DNA of 64,000 nt from Thamnidium elegans (Eukaryota > Mucoromycota > Mucoromycetes > Mucorales > Mucoraceae): the NCBI GenBank assembly GCA_025201345.1, contig JAIXMG010000006.1:496001-560000 (forward strand), given 5' to 3'. The notes beneath the pieces are model-generated. The model saw only the letters and a program-made list of their open reading frames with translations. It was not told the origin of the DNA and made no database searches. Made by a program: the position numbers and the translations under genes. Shown one piece after another: positions 23,063 to 34,615 of the stretch (within the stretch, counting starts at the first letter, position 1; each line of letters begins with the position of its first letter).

Positions 23063-24015
23063 CGCTACAATAATTGATAAAGGGATTAAACAGCCGATAA
23101 AAATTATGAATAAAAGCAATGTTTTTTGTACAATATAAATATGTTTCATTTGTTAGAACATAAAGACCCATCCTAATTAAATCTTAATTGTTGTAAAACC
23201 AATGTAATATGTATGAAAAAGTTTTAGAATAATAATTATTGTCAAATTAAAAAGGGTATGGGAGCGCTATAATATAAAGTAACCAACCAATTGATAACAC
23301 GATTTACATCAAATAAAAACCTAGTTTATTTTCTCATTGTATTACAGTTGAATATCATTTTTTTTTTTACTCGTGCTTCCCTCACAGGCTTTAGAGTCTT
23401 CAGCTATTTTGTTCTGGAGCCGAGTCTGACACCTACTTTCCAAATACAATACCTAGCTATACATATAATTTATTTTTATACACTAGCATATTTTATAAGG
23501 CTCGCCATTAGAAGGATATCAAGCGTCTTTTTTTTTTGGGAACATCATTATTAGACGCACAGAAAAAAAGAAAAAGGTAGAATCGTGAACGCAAACATGT
23601 TACACACCTAATTTATTTTTGAAACACGAAAAACAAGAATGCAATAATTCTTAGTTACTGCCTCTGCTTATATTCTTTAAAAAAGATGAACCATCAATTA
23701 CCTTTCATACATTCAAAAAACACATGATAAGATAATAATAAAAAAGACACTAAAACAAAATATACTGCGATTACAAGTTTCAAGTGTTTATACAAGTAAG
23801 AAACACAAAGTTTTTAAACCAACCAAAAGATACAAAAAGACAATGTGAATCAGAAAAAAAAGAGAACACGGTGCAGACACACGAAACAATTTAAATCAGA
23901 TGATGGAACAATTTTTATTTATTATGTATTATATTTTTTGATTACAAAAAAAAAACTTTGTTTTTTTTTAGAAAATGTATATTTTAAAAAAATCTAGTTA
24001 GAAAAAAAAAGAAAC
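23063..24015. other. Spacer downstream of VDAC
   Basis: No gene is seen. The right end should contain the 3' untranslated region of the minus-strand porin gene, with A/T homopolymers. Confidence 0.45.
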
Positions 24016-25224
24016 TTAGTTTTCTAAAGTGAAAGCAAGACCAAGCTTGTGAGCGTTTTCGTTAAGACGAGTAGTATCAACGGAAGCACCGAGGTTAAGC
24101 TTGACACCAGGACGGAGAGATTGAGTGTAACCGAGACCAACAACACCAGAGTTAGAGATCTTGGCCTTAACGAAGGCAGAGGAGTCCAACTTGAGCTTGG
24201 CACCAACTTCGAGGGCAACAGCGTTGGAACCCTTGGAGTCCCAAGAAGCTTTACCGGAAGCCTCGAGGTCACTGTTGACACGGTGGTAGTAAGAAGCAGC
24301 ATAGTTGCTCAAGTTGTTGGTAGCGTGAACGGCAACACCATATTCACCAGCGGTATAACCGACAGCAGCGTTGTAACGACCGAGCTATCATATTAAAAAA
24401 GAAAGATGAGATTCTTTTTTTTTCCCCATTTTTTCCTTTTCTTTTTTTATATATAATATTTACCTTGCCATCCAAAACGTTGTAGGCAACTTCAGCACCA
24501 ACAAGGAAACCTTGTTGACCGAAGACAGAGTTGACACTGACGTTGGTCTATGTTTTAAAGTTAGAATACTATTATAATTTTCGATTTAGATGTAATATAT
24601 ATTACCTTGAAGACATCAAGAGTGGCAACGGTGTGAACATTAGGCTTCTTGTAGGTAGCGTTGATCTTGGCAGCCTTCTCGTTAACAGAGGGGAGGAGAG
24701 AAGTCAAGAGTTCGAGCTTAAGACCCTCTACAAAAAAAATATATACAAATTAGAATTTTTTTTTCTTTTTCAGTCCAACAAGTAAAAACTTACTGGCAAG
24801 GTTGTTCTCGAGTTCGATCTTTCCGTTAAGGTGGTTAGAGGTGGTCCAAGCTTCAGTGAAGGTAAGACCGTTCTTCTTGTCAGCATACTTGGTTTCGAGA
24901 TCACCAACAATGATACCGGTCTTGTTATCACGTTGACCGTTAACCTTGAAGGTCTATTTATACATTTATAAAAAAAATTGATTAGATTTTTCTTATAAAA
25001 TTTTCACCCCCAAAAAAAGATATTAAAAAAAAAAAAAAAACTTACAACACCGTTAGGAGCAGTGGTCTTAACTTCGAGCTTACAGCCACCGACGGGGTAA
25101 TCCTTGGACAAAAGGTCCTTGGCAGACTTGCCAATATCATTGAAAGCAACTAAAGAAAAAAAAGGTTTAAATATATGATACGAGTATAATTCATTATAGC
25201 CAAAGTCATACCTGGAACAGACAT
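24016..25224 (-). CDS. POR1: Mitochondrial outer-membrane porin (VDAC)
   Basis: A beta-barrel porin of about 280 residues that lets metabolites such as ATP and ADP cross the mitochondrial outer membrane. The first exon encodes only MSVP plus a partial codon. It joins to VAFNDIGKSAKDLLSKDYPVG, the conserved N-terminal helix of VDAC. The GLKLELLTSLLP block follows, and the C-terminal strands have ALEVGAKLKLDSSAFVKAK and GLGYTQSLRPGVKLNLGAS. The protein ends KLGLAFTLEN. There are about six exons in all, with introns near 24387-24463, 24549-24605, 24729-24793, 24956-25044 and 25150-25211. GC content of the exons is clearly above the spacers, as expected for a highly expressed gene. Confidence 0.93.
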
Positions 25225-25946
25225 CTAATAATAACAATATAAAGTAAGTATATAAATATTATTTAACCGAGAAAGTCTTTTTTATTACCTTTAAAAATAA
25301 ATAAAATAAATTAAAGAAAAAAAAAAAGAAGAGCAGATTTTGGTTTCTTTTTTGTTTATGAGTAAAACTTGTGCGGCTTTTAAAAATAACATGGGTAAAT
25401 TTTTTTTGTTAATAACTGGGGTACTTCAACTGGTTTAAAAAAGAATCCCCCACAACTAAAAAAAAAAAAACCATCACATGTCACTATCACTAGTTTGTAG
25501 TAGTAGATTTTTCTTCTTTTTTTTTTTCTCTTTTTTAAAAACAAAAGTTAATAACATACGTATAAACAATGAGATGTAAAAAAAGTATGTGCTACTGTGG
25601 GAGTTTTTTTTTATTATTTTTTGATTTCGATAAGAAAGAATAAATTTTAAGTGAAAGTACTGCTTTTTTCGAATAGATTGCGTTTACAGAGAAAAAAGAA
25701 TTACGTGTTTTTTTTAAATGGGGTTATTTCATGATTTTACTGCTAAAGTTCTACAAACAACATTTGTTTGTGGATCCCCTTTTTTTTTGTGTTCCATTAC
25801 ACCAAATCAAAAATAACAGACTATTCTTTTTTTTTAAAATTCTAAGTGTACAACAATGCATGTTTTTATTTATATATATAAATTAATGAAAAAAAAAGAG
25901 AAGGAAAGAAACAAAAATAAAGAGGGAAAAAAAAAGGTTATATAAT
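25225..25946. other. Spacer between VDAC and SDA1
   Basis: The left half is the presumed VDAC promoter, and the right end is the SDA1 3' region. The stretch is AT-rich with no gene or repeat of note. Confidence 0.45.
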
Positions 25947-28341
25947 TTAATGCTTGGACTTCTTTTGCTTTTCAATAGCAGCGCGTAAAGTCTTTTGCTT
26001 ATCAAACAAACTACGCTTGGATTTCCAGAGAACGGCAGTCTTGTGAGCAACCATCATGAAATTCTTATTTCTAGCCTTTTCACGATTAGTAGTACTACCT
26101 CTCTCCTTCTTACCCTTGTTAGAACCAAACTTCTCACGACCTTCACGACCTTCTTGAACAGATGCCATTCTTTGTTCGTAATCTTGCTTAGCCTTCTTAC
26201 GAGGACCAAGAATTGTCATCTCATCAATCTCTCCTTCACGTTCAACTTCATCAGATCCACGCTTCTTGCCTTGTGCTTGTTCAATTTCGTTATTTGTCTT
26301 GAGTTCACTTAAACGAGCGAAATCTGCTGGTGTCAAAATACGTGTAGTAGCCAACTTCATAGATGCTTCGTATTTAGCTTGTTCTTCGGCACGACGTGCC
26401 TTTACTGCTTCAAGCAACTTTAAGCGCTGTTCTTCAGTAATCTCGGTTTGTTCTTCAGCATCCAACATCTTCTTCATTTGACGTTTACCAATACGACGTG
26501 TCTTGATAATCTCTCCATCGGGACCGACCTTGTATTGAAGTTTCTTACCATCTTCACCAGTCTTTTCATCTTCTTCATCACCCATACCGACGTTAACAAA
26601 ATCTTCATCGTCACTAGCAACATTAACCCATCCTCCTCCTTCGTCGTCACTGGAATCGCTAGAATCATCCACTTCCCAATCTCCCCAATCTTCATCTTTC
26701 TCTGCTTGATCAAGAAGTTCAAGGCCTTGAAGACCAGATGTGTTGTTGGCAGCTTCACCATATTGAACAGTATGAATAGATCCATCCTTCATACGGATAG
26801 TAGCAGTCTTACCACGATCCTTACGTAACAACATTTCAGGGTTGATTTCACGGAAAAGAGCAATGAGAGAACGAGCAGCCATAAGCACACTCTTATCACG
26901 ATGAGATTTATATTGAGTCAAATCTTGTAATAAGGCGGGTTCAATAGCCAAAGGTTGACGGATACAGATTTCACGAATACCGTTAATACCAACAGCCATA
27001 ACTTCATTAGCAACACGATCGGTAACAAAGTTGTTTGCAATGGCTTTAATAACAGGTTCCAAAATATCGGGAGGAACAAGAGAATGAGAGGCTTGAGCAG
27101 CACATACTAATACCATGGTAACATCACGTTGAGAAGGTTGAAGATACTTCATTAACAAAGGATAGAAACCTAAAATGGTCAATTGATGAATACCAATGAC
27201 ACGAGAAACCAAGTTCATCTTCATTAAACGAACTTCCCAACGATCATCCTTAACATTCAACTTGGAGTATAACTTTTCGGCAAAACCTTGAGGATCATTT
27301 AAAAGATGGAGTGCAGAAAAGTTGAAGCTTTCAGCCTTATCCTTGTTCTTGGACTTTCTCTTAACCTTCTTTCTGGCTGCGTCCATTTTACGAGCATTAG
27401 CCTTTGTCTTTGTGTTATGTTGATGAGCCATTTGCATCTTTTTAAGATCAGGAACCTATATATATATATATATATTATAATAAATTAGATTCTATTGCTC
27501 TCTCTCTTCCTTTTTTTTTAACCGCAGCCAAAAACTTACATCCTCATCCTCATCTTCTTCTTCTTGATGATCATTACTGTTTAAAAAGAATTTAACGGCA
27601 GTGACGGAAACCTTGGTAACGGGTGAGAAACAAGCTTCGGCAATAACATTGACAGTCTTTGCATCGTTCCAAACGTTCTTGTGATAAAGATCGATACAAA
27701 CGTCAACACTCTTTTTGGCAGCAATAGCATTTTCATCACTGTTACCGGTAGTGGCAGATTCCAACATGGTAAACATGAATGATTGAAGTGTCTTATTCAA
27801 CTTGTTATTCTTGGCTTTAGCGTTGGAGTTCTTAATATCGTTGACAATATGACTGTAAAGCATTTCACGGAGATTCTTATCTCTACATTTGAAGAGAGTA
27901 AAGAATAAGGGTAAAAGACTAGATATATAGACGTTAGTTTAGTTTTTTATATTTATATCAGTACACATTCAAAAAAAAAATTCCTTACCGGGTATTATCA
28001 ACAATGCCTTTGTTACGAAGAAGAATAAGAGCTTGTACTAAACTCTTTCTAACTTCAGGGTGAAGAACAATACAATGTTCCTTTAAAAGATCCACAATTT
28101 GTTGAGAGAAATCCTTGGTAATTTCAGGATAACATTGAGTTACTTGACTCATAAAAGTAACTAATTCAGATAACTCCTTGGAATCTTCATCGGGCTTCAA
28201 ACAAAAGATCGAGAGTGTTGATTGAAAATGACGCCATTGTTGAAGAAACTCGGCCTCGTATGACTTGGAGTCACGCTTAATCAAGTTTTGAAGTTGAGGT
28301 AAATGAGTAGGCAATAAGGCAGCTCTATTACGTTTACCCAT
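25947..28341 (-). CDS. SDA1: SDA1-family 60S ribosome biogenesis protein
   Basis: Three exons (27989-28341, 27540-27918, 25947-27455), in phase, encode 746 residues, close to the usual Sda1 length. The start [20 protein letters not shown] and the HEAT-like helices ([20 protein letters not shown]) match Sda1. So do the [20 protein letters not shown] block and the middle motif [12 protein letters not shown] strongly acidic stretch ([17 protein letters not shown]) and a basic C-terminus ([19 protein letters not shown]) are also typical. In yeast Sda1 is nucleolar, associates with pre-60S particles and is needed for their export. The stop of QTRT1 lies only 163 bases upstream of this start, so the SDA1 promoter is compact. 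Confidence 0.95.
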
Positions 28342-28504
28342 TGCTTATTATTTATTATTGATCAGAGATAAAAAAAAAAAAAAAAAAAGAAAGCCTCTTT
28401 TTTTTCTAGTTCCTATTTCCAGTGGTCAAGCCACTGTTCTGTAACAAGTAAAGACGGTCACACTCAGGGACAAAAAAAAAAGAATATTTATTTGTGCATA
28501 AATT

Positions 28505-29749
28505 CTACTTGACTAAATCAACTCCAACACTTTGCAATGCATTGACAGACCATAATGGGTATTTACTCTTATCTCCACCGAAGTAACTATGGAAGAATTG
28601 TTTGATCCAAGCAGGGAATTCATCCTTTTCAATAGATTGTCTCATTTCTTTCATTAATCGAAGTTGGAAAGCAAGATTGTGGATAGAAACTAAATGACAG
28701 CCTACTGTATCCTTTGTAGTTACACATAAATGAACGTAGGATCTAGTATAGTTTTTACATGTACTACAATCACATCCCTCTTCAATGGGTCCAAAATCAG
28801 TAGCGTATTTACCGGATTTTAATGAAACTGTACCATCCATTGTCAATGCATTACCAAATCTCTATATATATATCAGTTAACATTATATATTCTCTGAATC
28901 TAATTTTTTTTAAAAGAAAAACTCACAGCTGTTCTGGTAGGGAAAACACAATCAAACATATCTACACCCAATGCAACACAAACAACAAGATCCTCAGCGT
29001 AGCTATATACATATATTTAGTTATATTACCAGCACCATCTTTATTCACACTTACCCAACACCCATACAATAAATCGGCTTATTCTTGGGTAACAAATCGG
29101 TACAAAGAGTAACACTAATAATTCAACCTATTTTAGCAATCCTTTTTCTTAACAAAAAAAAACTCCCCCTTACATTTTCCAAAACACATCCTTTTCTTCT
29201 CCACCACTTAACCCACCGACAGCATAACCAGGTGTATCTCTCTTGACCATTTCGTCTATACACTTCTTTCTCAAATCAATGTTAAGTCCACCTTGAATAA
29301 TAGCAAACAAATTTTGTGTGTCGGTATTCTTATGAGCTTTAATACAACGATCGAGCCAACGAATAGATCTCCACATAGCTTCTTCTACACGAGGTCCAGT
29401 AACGAGAGAAGAGATCACATCATCCAATTGCATCATAATATCGGCTCCAATTGTATTTTGAAGTTCCATAGAGTGCTCAGGGGTTAACATCATAAGTGAC
29501 CCGTCATGAGGTGAAGCAAACTCAACACCTTCTTCTGTAATCTTTGCTAATTTTAAAAGTGACACCATTTGAAATCCACCACTATCCTATAAACAGATTA
29601 GTTACTTTGCATACATATACAAGGAGTGGTGTGCCCGGTCTACTTACTGTTAACAAGTTACGTCTCCAACTTTGAAACTTGTGAGCACCACCAACGAGAT
29701 CAAGTGTCTCCTTTCCAGGTTTCAACCCCTTAAATATATATGTTAGTAA

Positions 29750-29787
<38 letters not shown>

Positions 29788-30003
29788 ATGAAAAGGACTT
29801 ACGAGATGATAAGTGTTGTTCAACATAATCTGACAATTCAACTCTTCCAATTGGTCGGGCAACATACCCTTCATGGTACCTTGTGTACCTACAGGCATGA
29901 ACACAGGTGTATCAACAGGTCCATGAGGTAATGTCAAGACAGAGACTCTAGCTTTGGTTGTAGAGCATTTAGCCACTGTTTCAAAAGTAAGTGCACTTTT
30001 CAT
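28505..30003 (-). CDS. QTRT1: Queuine tRNA-ribosyltransferase catalytic subunit
   Basis: The enzyme exchanges guanine-34 for queuine in GUN-anticodon tRNAs (Tyr, His, Asn, Asp), usually as a dimer with QTRT2 and often at the mitochondrial outer membrane. The sequence keeps the TGT barrel: [19 protein letters not shown] at the start, DSGGFQ across an exon junction, and [19 protein letters not shown] and the [22 protein letters not shown] region follow. Zinc ligands are CDCSTC and a His about 26 residues later (LVSIHNLAF). There are about six exons. The start at 30003 gives [13 protein letters not shown], colinear with other eukaryotic TGTs. Fungi cannot make queuine, so it must be salvaged. 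Budding yeast has no TGT, which fits an early-diverging fungus. Confidence 0.95.
29753..29783. repeat. 31-base poly-A tract in a QTRT1 intron
   Basis: An uninterrupted A-run (T-run on the coding strand) that serves as an extreme pyrimidine tract within a short QTRT1 intron. Confidence 0.75.
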
Positions 30004-30696
30004 CTTGACTAACTGCTTTGATAAGTTAAAAGTAGACAGTTTTTCTATAAAAGGGTTTCAAAGTTGTCCAAAAAAACAAAGAAAACTAAAAAAAACAAAA
30101 ACAAATTTTTTTTTTTACGATTTTTGTGATTGTTATTTTTTTCAAAAGTGCCGATAATAAATAATACTACTACAACAGTGTCCATCTGTATAAGAAAAGG
30201 ACATGGGTTCTCAGGCTGTATTTAAGTCACTAGAGCGATTCTTTGATGGGAGGAGATACGTGAAATCAAAGTCGCTGGGGGAGAGGGATTGTATTGTTTA
30301 TTTCTGTGCGCAAAGAGGGACGATCTTTTGTTAGTTAGCAGACTACGTATTTCGATCAATAAACAAATATGATACAATGACAGGTATTACTGTTTGATCT
30401 CCCGCTCTAGGACATAAAAAAAAAGGGGAGGAAGACGAAAGCTTTCTATTAATGCACACACAAAATAGAGAATACGATCCCGTGTAGATTGTTTTAACTG
30501 TGTAAATCCCAATACTATACCCATCCTTTGTACCATATTCCTATGACACCTATGTGACAATTTCTATGCAATTGAAAAATATGTAATCGACACAGATTTT
30601 CTTTTTTTTTTAAAAAAATATATAGTTCCCATAGAACGATATATCCATCTATGCACTGTATTGTTCTCTCTTTCTTTTATTTACTATTACAATTGA
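30004..30696. other. Spacer between QTRT1 and SRP14
   Basis: Left part: presumed QTRT1 promoter. Right part: SRP14 3' region. I see no gene. Confidence 0.45.
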
Positions 30697-31261
30697 TTAT
30701 TTTGATACTTTCTTGGCCTTCTTGGATCGATCCTTCTTCTTTAAAGAATCCATATAAGCTCTAATAATTGTACTATAAGCATTTTGAAACCTATCGAAAT
30801 CGTCAGGTGAGACCTTGATAATAAAAAAATTGGCGTGTATATTAGTACAAAAGGTTTCTTTTACTAATATAAAATTATACTGTACAATGGTGCTAATCTT
30901 TTGTTTTCTATAAACGGCGCGAACAAGACATGGGTATTTAACATCATCTCTTGTAGGGTTTTCAACTACTAATTCACCGCCTTTTGGCATCACTTTTTTA
31001 ACTTTGGAAGTCATTACTAATCTTGGTGCCGTCACTATAGAATAGAAAGAGTGTATTTAGACGGACAGTTTTTTCTTTTGGTATATTATTCTATTTACTT
31101 CTTTTCATTGTAACAGAAACAGTTCCTGCTGTCTTTGACTTTTCATAAAACTCACCGAGTTCAACAGTAAACTAGAGAAAAAAAACACGTCAACATTAAC
31201 ACATAAAGTAAAAAGTTGTCTATAAAGCTTGTCTTACAGCAAGAACATCTAAATCCTTCAT
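30697..31261 (-). CDS. SRP14: Signal recognition particle 14-kDa subunit
   Basis: Four exons (31238-31261, 31099-31171, 30886-31034, 30697-30813) give 120 residues. SRP14 binds the Alu part of SRP RNA with SRP9 and slows elongation during targeting. The core matches the family: FTVELGEFYEKSKTAGTVSVTMK, then YPCLVRAVYRKQKISTI joined to VSPDDFDRFQNAYSTIIRAYMDSLKK and a Lys-rich end. The last intron (30814-30885) is 72 nt, a multiple of three, and has no stop, so naive translation inserts about 24 foreign residues. It has a GTACAG donor and an AAG acceptor. Removing it restores the conserved KISTxV junction. The first exon is just eight codons. Confidence 0.9.
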
Positions 31262-32075
31262 TATTTATAATATATGTATTAGGAAGAAGAAGAAAAAAAA
31301 AAGAGATGAGAAGAAAAAAAATATAGTATTTCTAAACTGTAATGAGGGTGACTGTTATAGGGTAAAACAAAAGCTGAATTTTGCCTTGTATCACCTATTT
31401 CTTGGATATGAAGTTTTGTTAGGTCTACATATTGCCCAATATTATTATTAGTTGTAAGGATAGTAATATATACCACTAAGAGCATCAGTTCGGTACCTAT
31501 TAGAGGTTCTTAGAAAACCTCAATTGCCGTTTAAAGGTAGTCACCTCCGTAAATACTGAGTTAGTATTTCGTATGGCTGATGTTCTTGTAAGTCTTACAG
31601 TAGCGGCCCTATTTAAGGGTGGCCGATATCTGGGGAAAATCCACCCTTAAATCGAACATACATCTATACTGAACAATGGATAGGATAATCATATGTATCC
31701 TGCTATTGTACATACTGCGGTTATTTTTTTTTTTGTAGCTAGAACAAATATCCTACAAGACTCGATAATTGGTATTACAAGTACAGGCCTCTTATCATGT
31801 ACTTTAACAATCCTATACTTAGGGAGGCATTTGAATAGGAGGCACCGTATAAAATGCAAGGAGGTAAGTGCAGTACGAGCTGTTGAAAGTGGATTATATA
31901 ATGAAGAGTAAGCTTATTTAATGCAACTATTATAATGAAACAATGGAATTGAGTTTAAAAGATAAGCTGTTAGTTAGTTGATACGCATATTAAATACCAC
32001 AACTACCGACCGAAGAAAATAAAATGTTTACCATTAGGTTAGATTAAAGATTTGTGTTTTATTATATATTAAAAA
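31262..32075. other. Spacer with 12-bp inverted repeat
   Basis: No convincing gene. It contains an inverted-repeat block (31611-31652) next to TACAGTAGCGGCCC, and a 72-codon ORF (31693-31911) with one hydrophobic segment that I do not accept as a gene. Confidence 0.45.
31611..31652. repeat. 12-bp perfect inverted repeat, possible transposon end
   Basis: ATTTAAGGGTGG (31611-31622) is exactly complementary to CCACCCTTAAAT (31641-31652), with 18 bases between. Just left of it is TACAGTAGCGGCCC, which has the TA-CAGT look of Tc1/mariner-type ends. No matching opposite end was seen, so it may be a solitary relic. Confidence 0.5.
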
Positions 32076-33026
32076 TTATTTAGGGTCTTCACCAATGGAA
32101 TGAAGATCAGAGTTAGAGAAACGAGATACTAATGATCCAATAGTAGATGTCTTTGTGCCGTTTATGTTACTTGGTTTAAGAGAGGTATCTTTAGCAACTC
32201 TGTGCATGGCCTTACCAACAGTTTCGACAGAAATGAGTTGACCAAGGCCTAATAATCCGTTGATTGGTTTAAATAGACTGACTGCGATTGATTCCATCAT
32301 TCTAGGACGTGTACGAGGTTCTACAGTTTCTAATAACGCAGGGTTAAAGATAGAAACCTTTTCAAACCCGGCTTCTTCTAAAGCTTCCTCTGTCTGGCCT
32401 TTAGTTTTAGGGTATAAGAAGAGTGAGTTTTTATTGGGACCCATAGAAGAACAGTATAGGAAATGGACAGGGGATAACTTTGCATCAGGGGCTTTATTCT
32501 CCTCTGCAATTAATTTGGCTGAATTCAATACATATTCTTGATCGATCTTGATGAATTTCTCCGCGCTTCCGGCATCGGCACGAGTAGTACCAAGACAACA
32601 AAATACGTCACTATGGATACATGATTAAATTAAAGTTTTAAAAAAGAAAAGAACTTTTATGACTTACTTGACATTTTTAAAGTCCTCGCGATGAGCTTCC
32701 AAGTTTTCGAAATCAACTGTTTTTTGTACCTAGTCAATTGTTTAACATTATATTTTTTTTTTAACCTAACCGTGATATAGATTACTTACTAACTTATCTT
32801 TGGGAATATTGTCTTCGAGCTCAACAGGACGTCTACCTACTGAAACGACCTTGGTATATGTTCCGTTCTTTAAGACATCCTTCAAAAGTTGTTTACCAAC
32901 AGCACCTAGTAGTGTACACAATCATATTGTAAGTTTTATATAATAACATGACTTAGATGTATGATTATTCAAATTACCTGTAGCACCTAAAATGAGAGCA
33001 GTACGATTCATTGTAGATTCACTCAT
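32076..33026 (-). CDS. NAD(P)-binding HTATIP2/FMP52-like protein
   Basis: A short-chain-dehydrogenase-like (atypical SDR) protein encoded in four exons. The N-terminus MSESTMNRTALILGATG joins across an intron to AVGKQLL, forming the GATGxxG dinucleotide-binding loop. DVFCCLGTTRADAGSAEKF, then FLYCSSMGPNKNSLFLYPKTKGQTEEAL carry the SDR-type Ser and YxxxK-like (YPKTK) residues. This arrangement is that of human HTATIP2/TIP30 and yeast Fmp52, a mitochondrial outer-membrane protein. The C-terminal part has IFNPALLETVEPRTRP and no membrane anchor. Catalysis is unproven for this family. An in-frame Met at codon 6 is an alternative start. Confidence 0.85.
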
Positions 33027-33258
33027 ATAAAATAAAGACAAAGTTATAGAGAAAAAGAGATGAAAATAAACAAATAAAAATAAACCACGCCTTTTAAATA
33101 GTGTCTGGGCAGGCACCAAAAAGGGAATTTAAAAACGTCACCCAAGATATTATTGGGTAGGAAAAATAGAACATCCTTTTTCTATACGTTTTTTTTTTTT
33201 ACTTTTTTAAAGATGAATATTTACATGGCATAATTTTTATTAATTTTAAGAAAAAAGT

Positions 33259-34188
33259 CTATTTGTTGTTGACACCAAGTTCAGGAAGTCTCTCAATAGT
33301 GTATTTACGGTTGGCAATGTACATGATAGGAATACCGGGAATTTTACGGATACGACGCTTCAAATCACGATCACAAGTAGCAACGATATAACACTTGTGT
33401 TGCATAACTCGATTGACTAAACAATCATCTGCATATGTACCCTTATGAGAACAAGGGAGGCGCTCGAAACGAGGATCACGTGCAATCCTAAAAAACAAAA
33501 TATAATATTTTAGTTTCTAAAACATCAAATCTCTCTCTTTGTTTTCCCCATTTACCTACTTTAATGCAATACGATATTTAGGGCCCAACTTTTCCAATTC
33601 TGCTAATACACAATCAGTAATACAAGGAACAGCTACATATTAAAATGATTATTAGTATATCTTTCTTTCTCTTTCTCTTTCTCTCTAAAAAATGCGATTA
33701 CAATATATACTTTACATTTTGCATAAAGACAATCCATCATAGACTTTACGAGTTCAAGCTTATTTTGAATTGAGAAATTGATGAAATTAGTATCTACTAA
33801 AATATGATATGGTGGTCCAAGGGCTGCATTATATTGGAAAAACATGGAAGAAGCGACTTGAGGACTATATAAATGTCAGTTTTTAAACATTCACTATTTT
33901 TTTTTTGCTGTCGTTACTTACACATGACGAACTGCCTTCTCTTCCTTCTTTTCTTCCTTCTTCTTCATCTTTTCCTTATTTTCCTTTCTATATATAAAAT
34001 AGTTAGTATTGGATCGTTTTCTTTTACAAATATTTGACATAATCTACTTTACAATCTAGTATCATTGGTACTGATCATACGTTTGACTTGAGCAAACTTT
34101 CTTGTTGTCTTTGCTTTACCCTATCATAACATATATTAGTATATTTTCTCTGCAAATAGGTCGATCTGCTCGAATAACTACTTACCAT
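33259..34188 (-). CDS. FCF1: FCF1, PIN-domain rRNA-processing protein
   Basis: Part of the small-subunit processome, needed for early pre-rRNA cleavages. The sequence runs [16 protein letters not shown], a Lys/Glu-rich stretch, [20 protein letters not shown] and the PIN domain. The PIN domain carries [13 protein letters not shown] (first acidic residue), [24 protein letters not shown] and [18 protein letters not shown]. The first coding exon is only the ATG (34186-34188). It is followed by a GTAAGT donor, and the next exon starts GGTAAAGCAAAG. Five further introns lie near 33484-33560, 33634-33717, 33864-33923, 33987-34050 and 34122-34185. The protein has about 195 residues, the normal size. 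Confidence 0.92.
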
Positions 34189-34475
34189 TATTAATTATTT
34201 TTAAAGAATAAGGTATCGAAAAAAAGAATGCCCAGTTATTTTTTTTTTTGATAGTTTCCAGAAAAAAAAAGTTACCAAGTGACTGCTGGTGTGTGACTGT
34301 TAAAGCGCGCAAATCAAAAAAAAGCATCAAAAATATTTGTTAACCTTGCAACTGGGCTATTGTTCCGTGTTTTTTCTTTAAACTTTTTCAGACAATTTAA
34401 ATGTTTCAGGTATGAAACTCTGCTAACTGTGATATAAAAAGTTTAATTTAGCTTTCAAAAGAATTTTTTTCTTTT

Positions 34476-34493
34476 GTTAATTGATCAATTAAC
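34476..34493. promoter_or_regulatory. 18-bp perfect palindrome
   Basis: GTTAATTGATCAATTAAC is fully self-complementary and lies 288 bases upstream of the FCF1 start. TTAATTGA resembles homeodomain-type sites, but no binding factor can be named from the sequence. Confidence 0.4.
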
Positions 34494-34598
34494 ACTTTCA
34501 CCTCCCTTATTCGATTATACGACTCTTTTTTATTTCAATAACCGAAAATTCGAATACTTTTAAAACATATAGCCAATCATATGCCCAAAAGTTTAAAA

Positions 34599-34615
34599 CA
34601 CGTGAAAATCACGTG
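34599..34615. promoter_or_regulatory. Double E-box palindrome CACGTG-N5-CACGTG
   Basis: Two CACGTG boxes form a perfect 17-base palindrome, CACGTGA-AAA-TCACGTG. They lie 59 bases before tRNA-Lys and 411 bases upstream of the FCF1 start. CACGTG is bound by bHLH factors such as Pho4 and Cbf1 in fungi. TCACGTG is the Cbf1-type extended form. Confidence 0.5.

Noticed and set aside
24049..24396. Plus-strand ORF opposite VDAC
   Set aside because: It is a shadow of the porin exons, whose frame is clearly the coding one.
26448..26828. Plus-strand ORFs inside SDA1
   Set aside because: They are antisense shadows in a long conserved exon, with no splice or start support.
31693..31911. 72-codon ORF with one hydrophobic segment
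   Set aside because: It is short, AT-noise in composition, has no homology I can recall and no exon partners.
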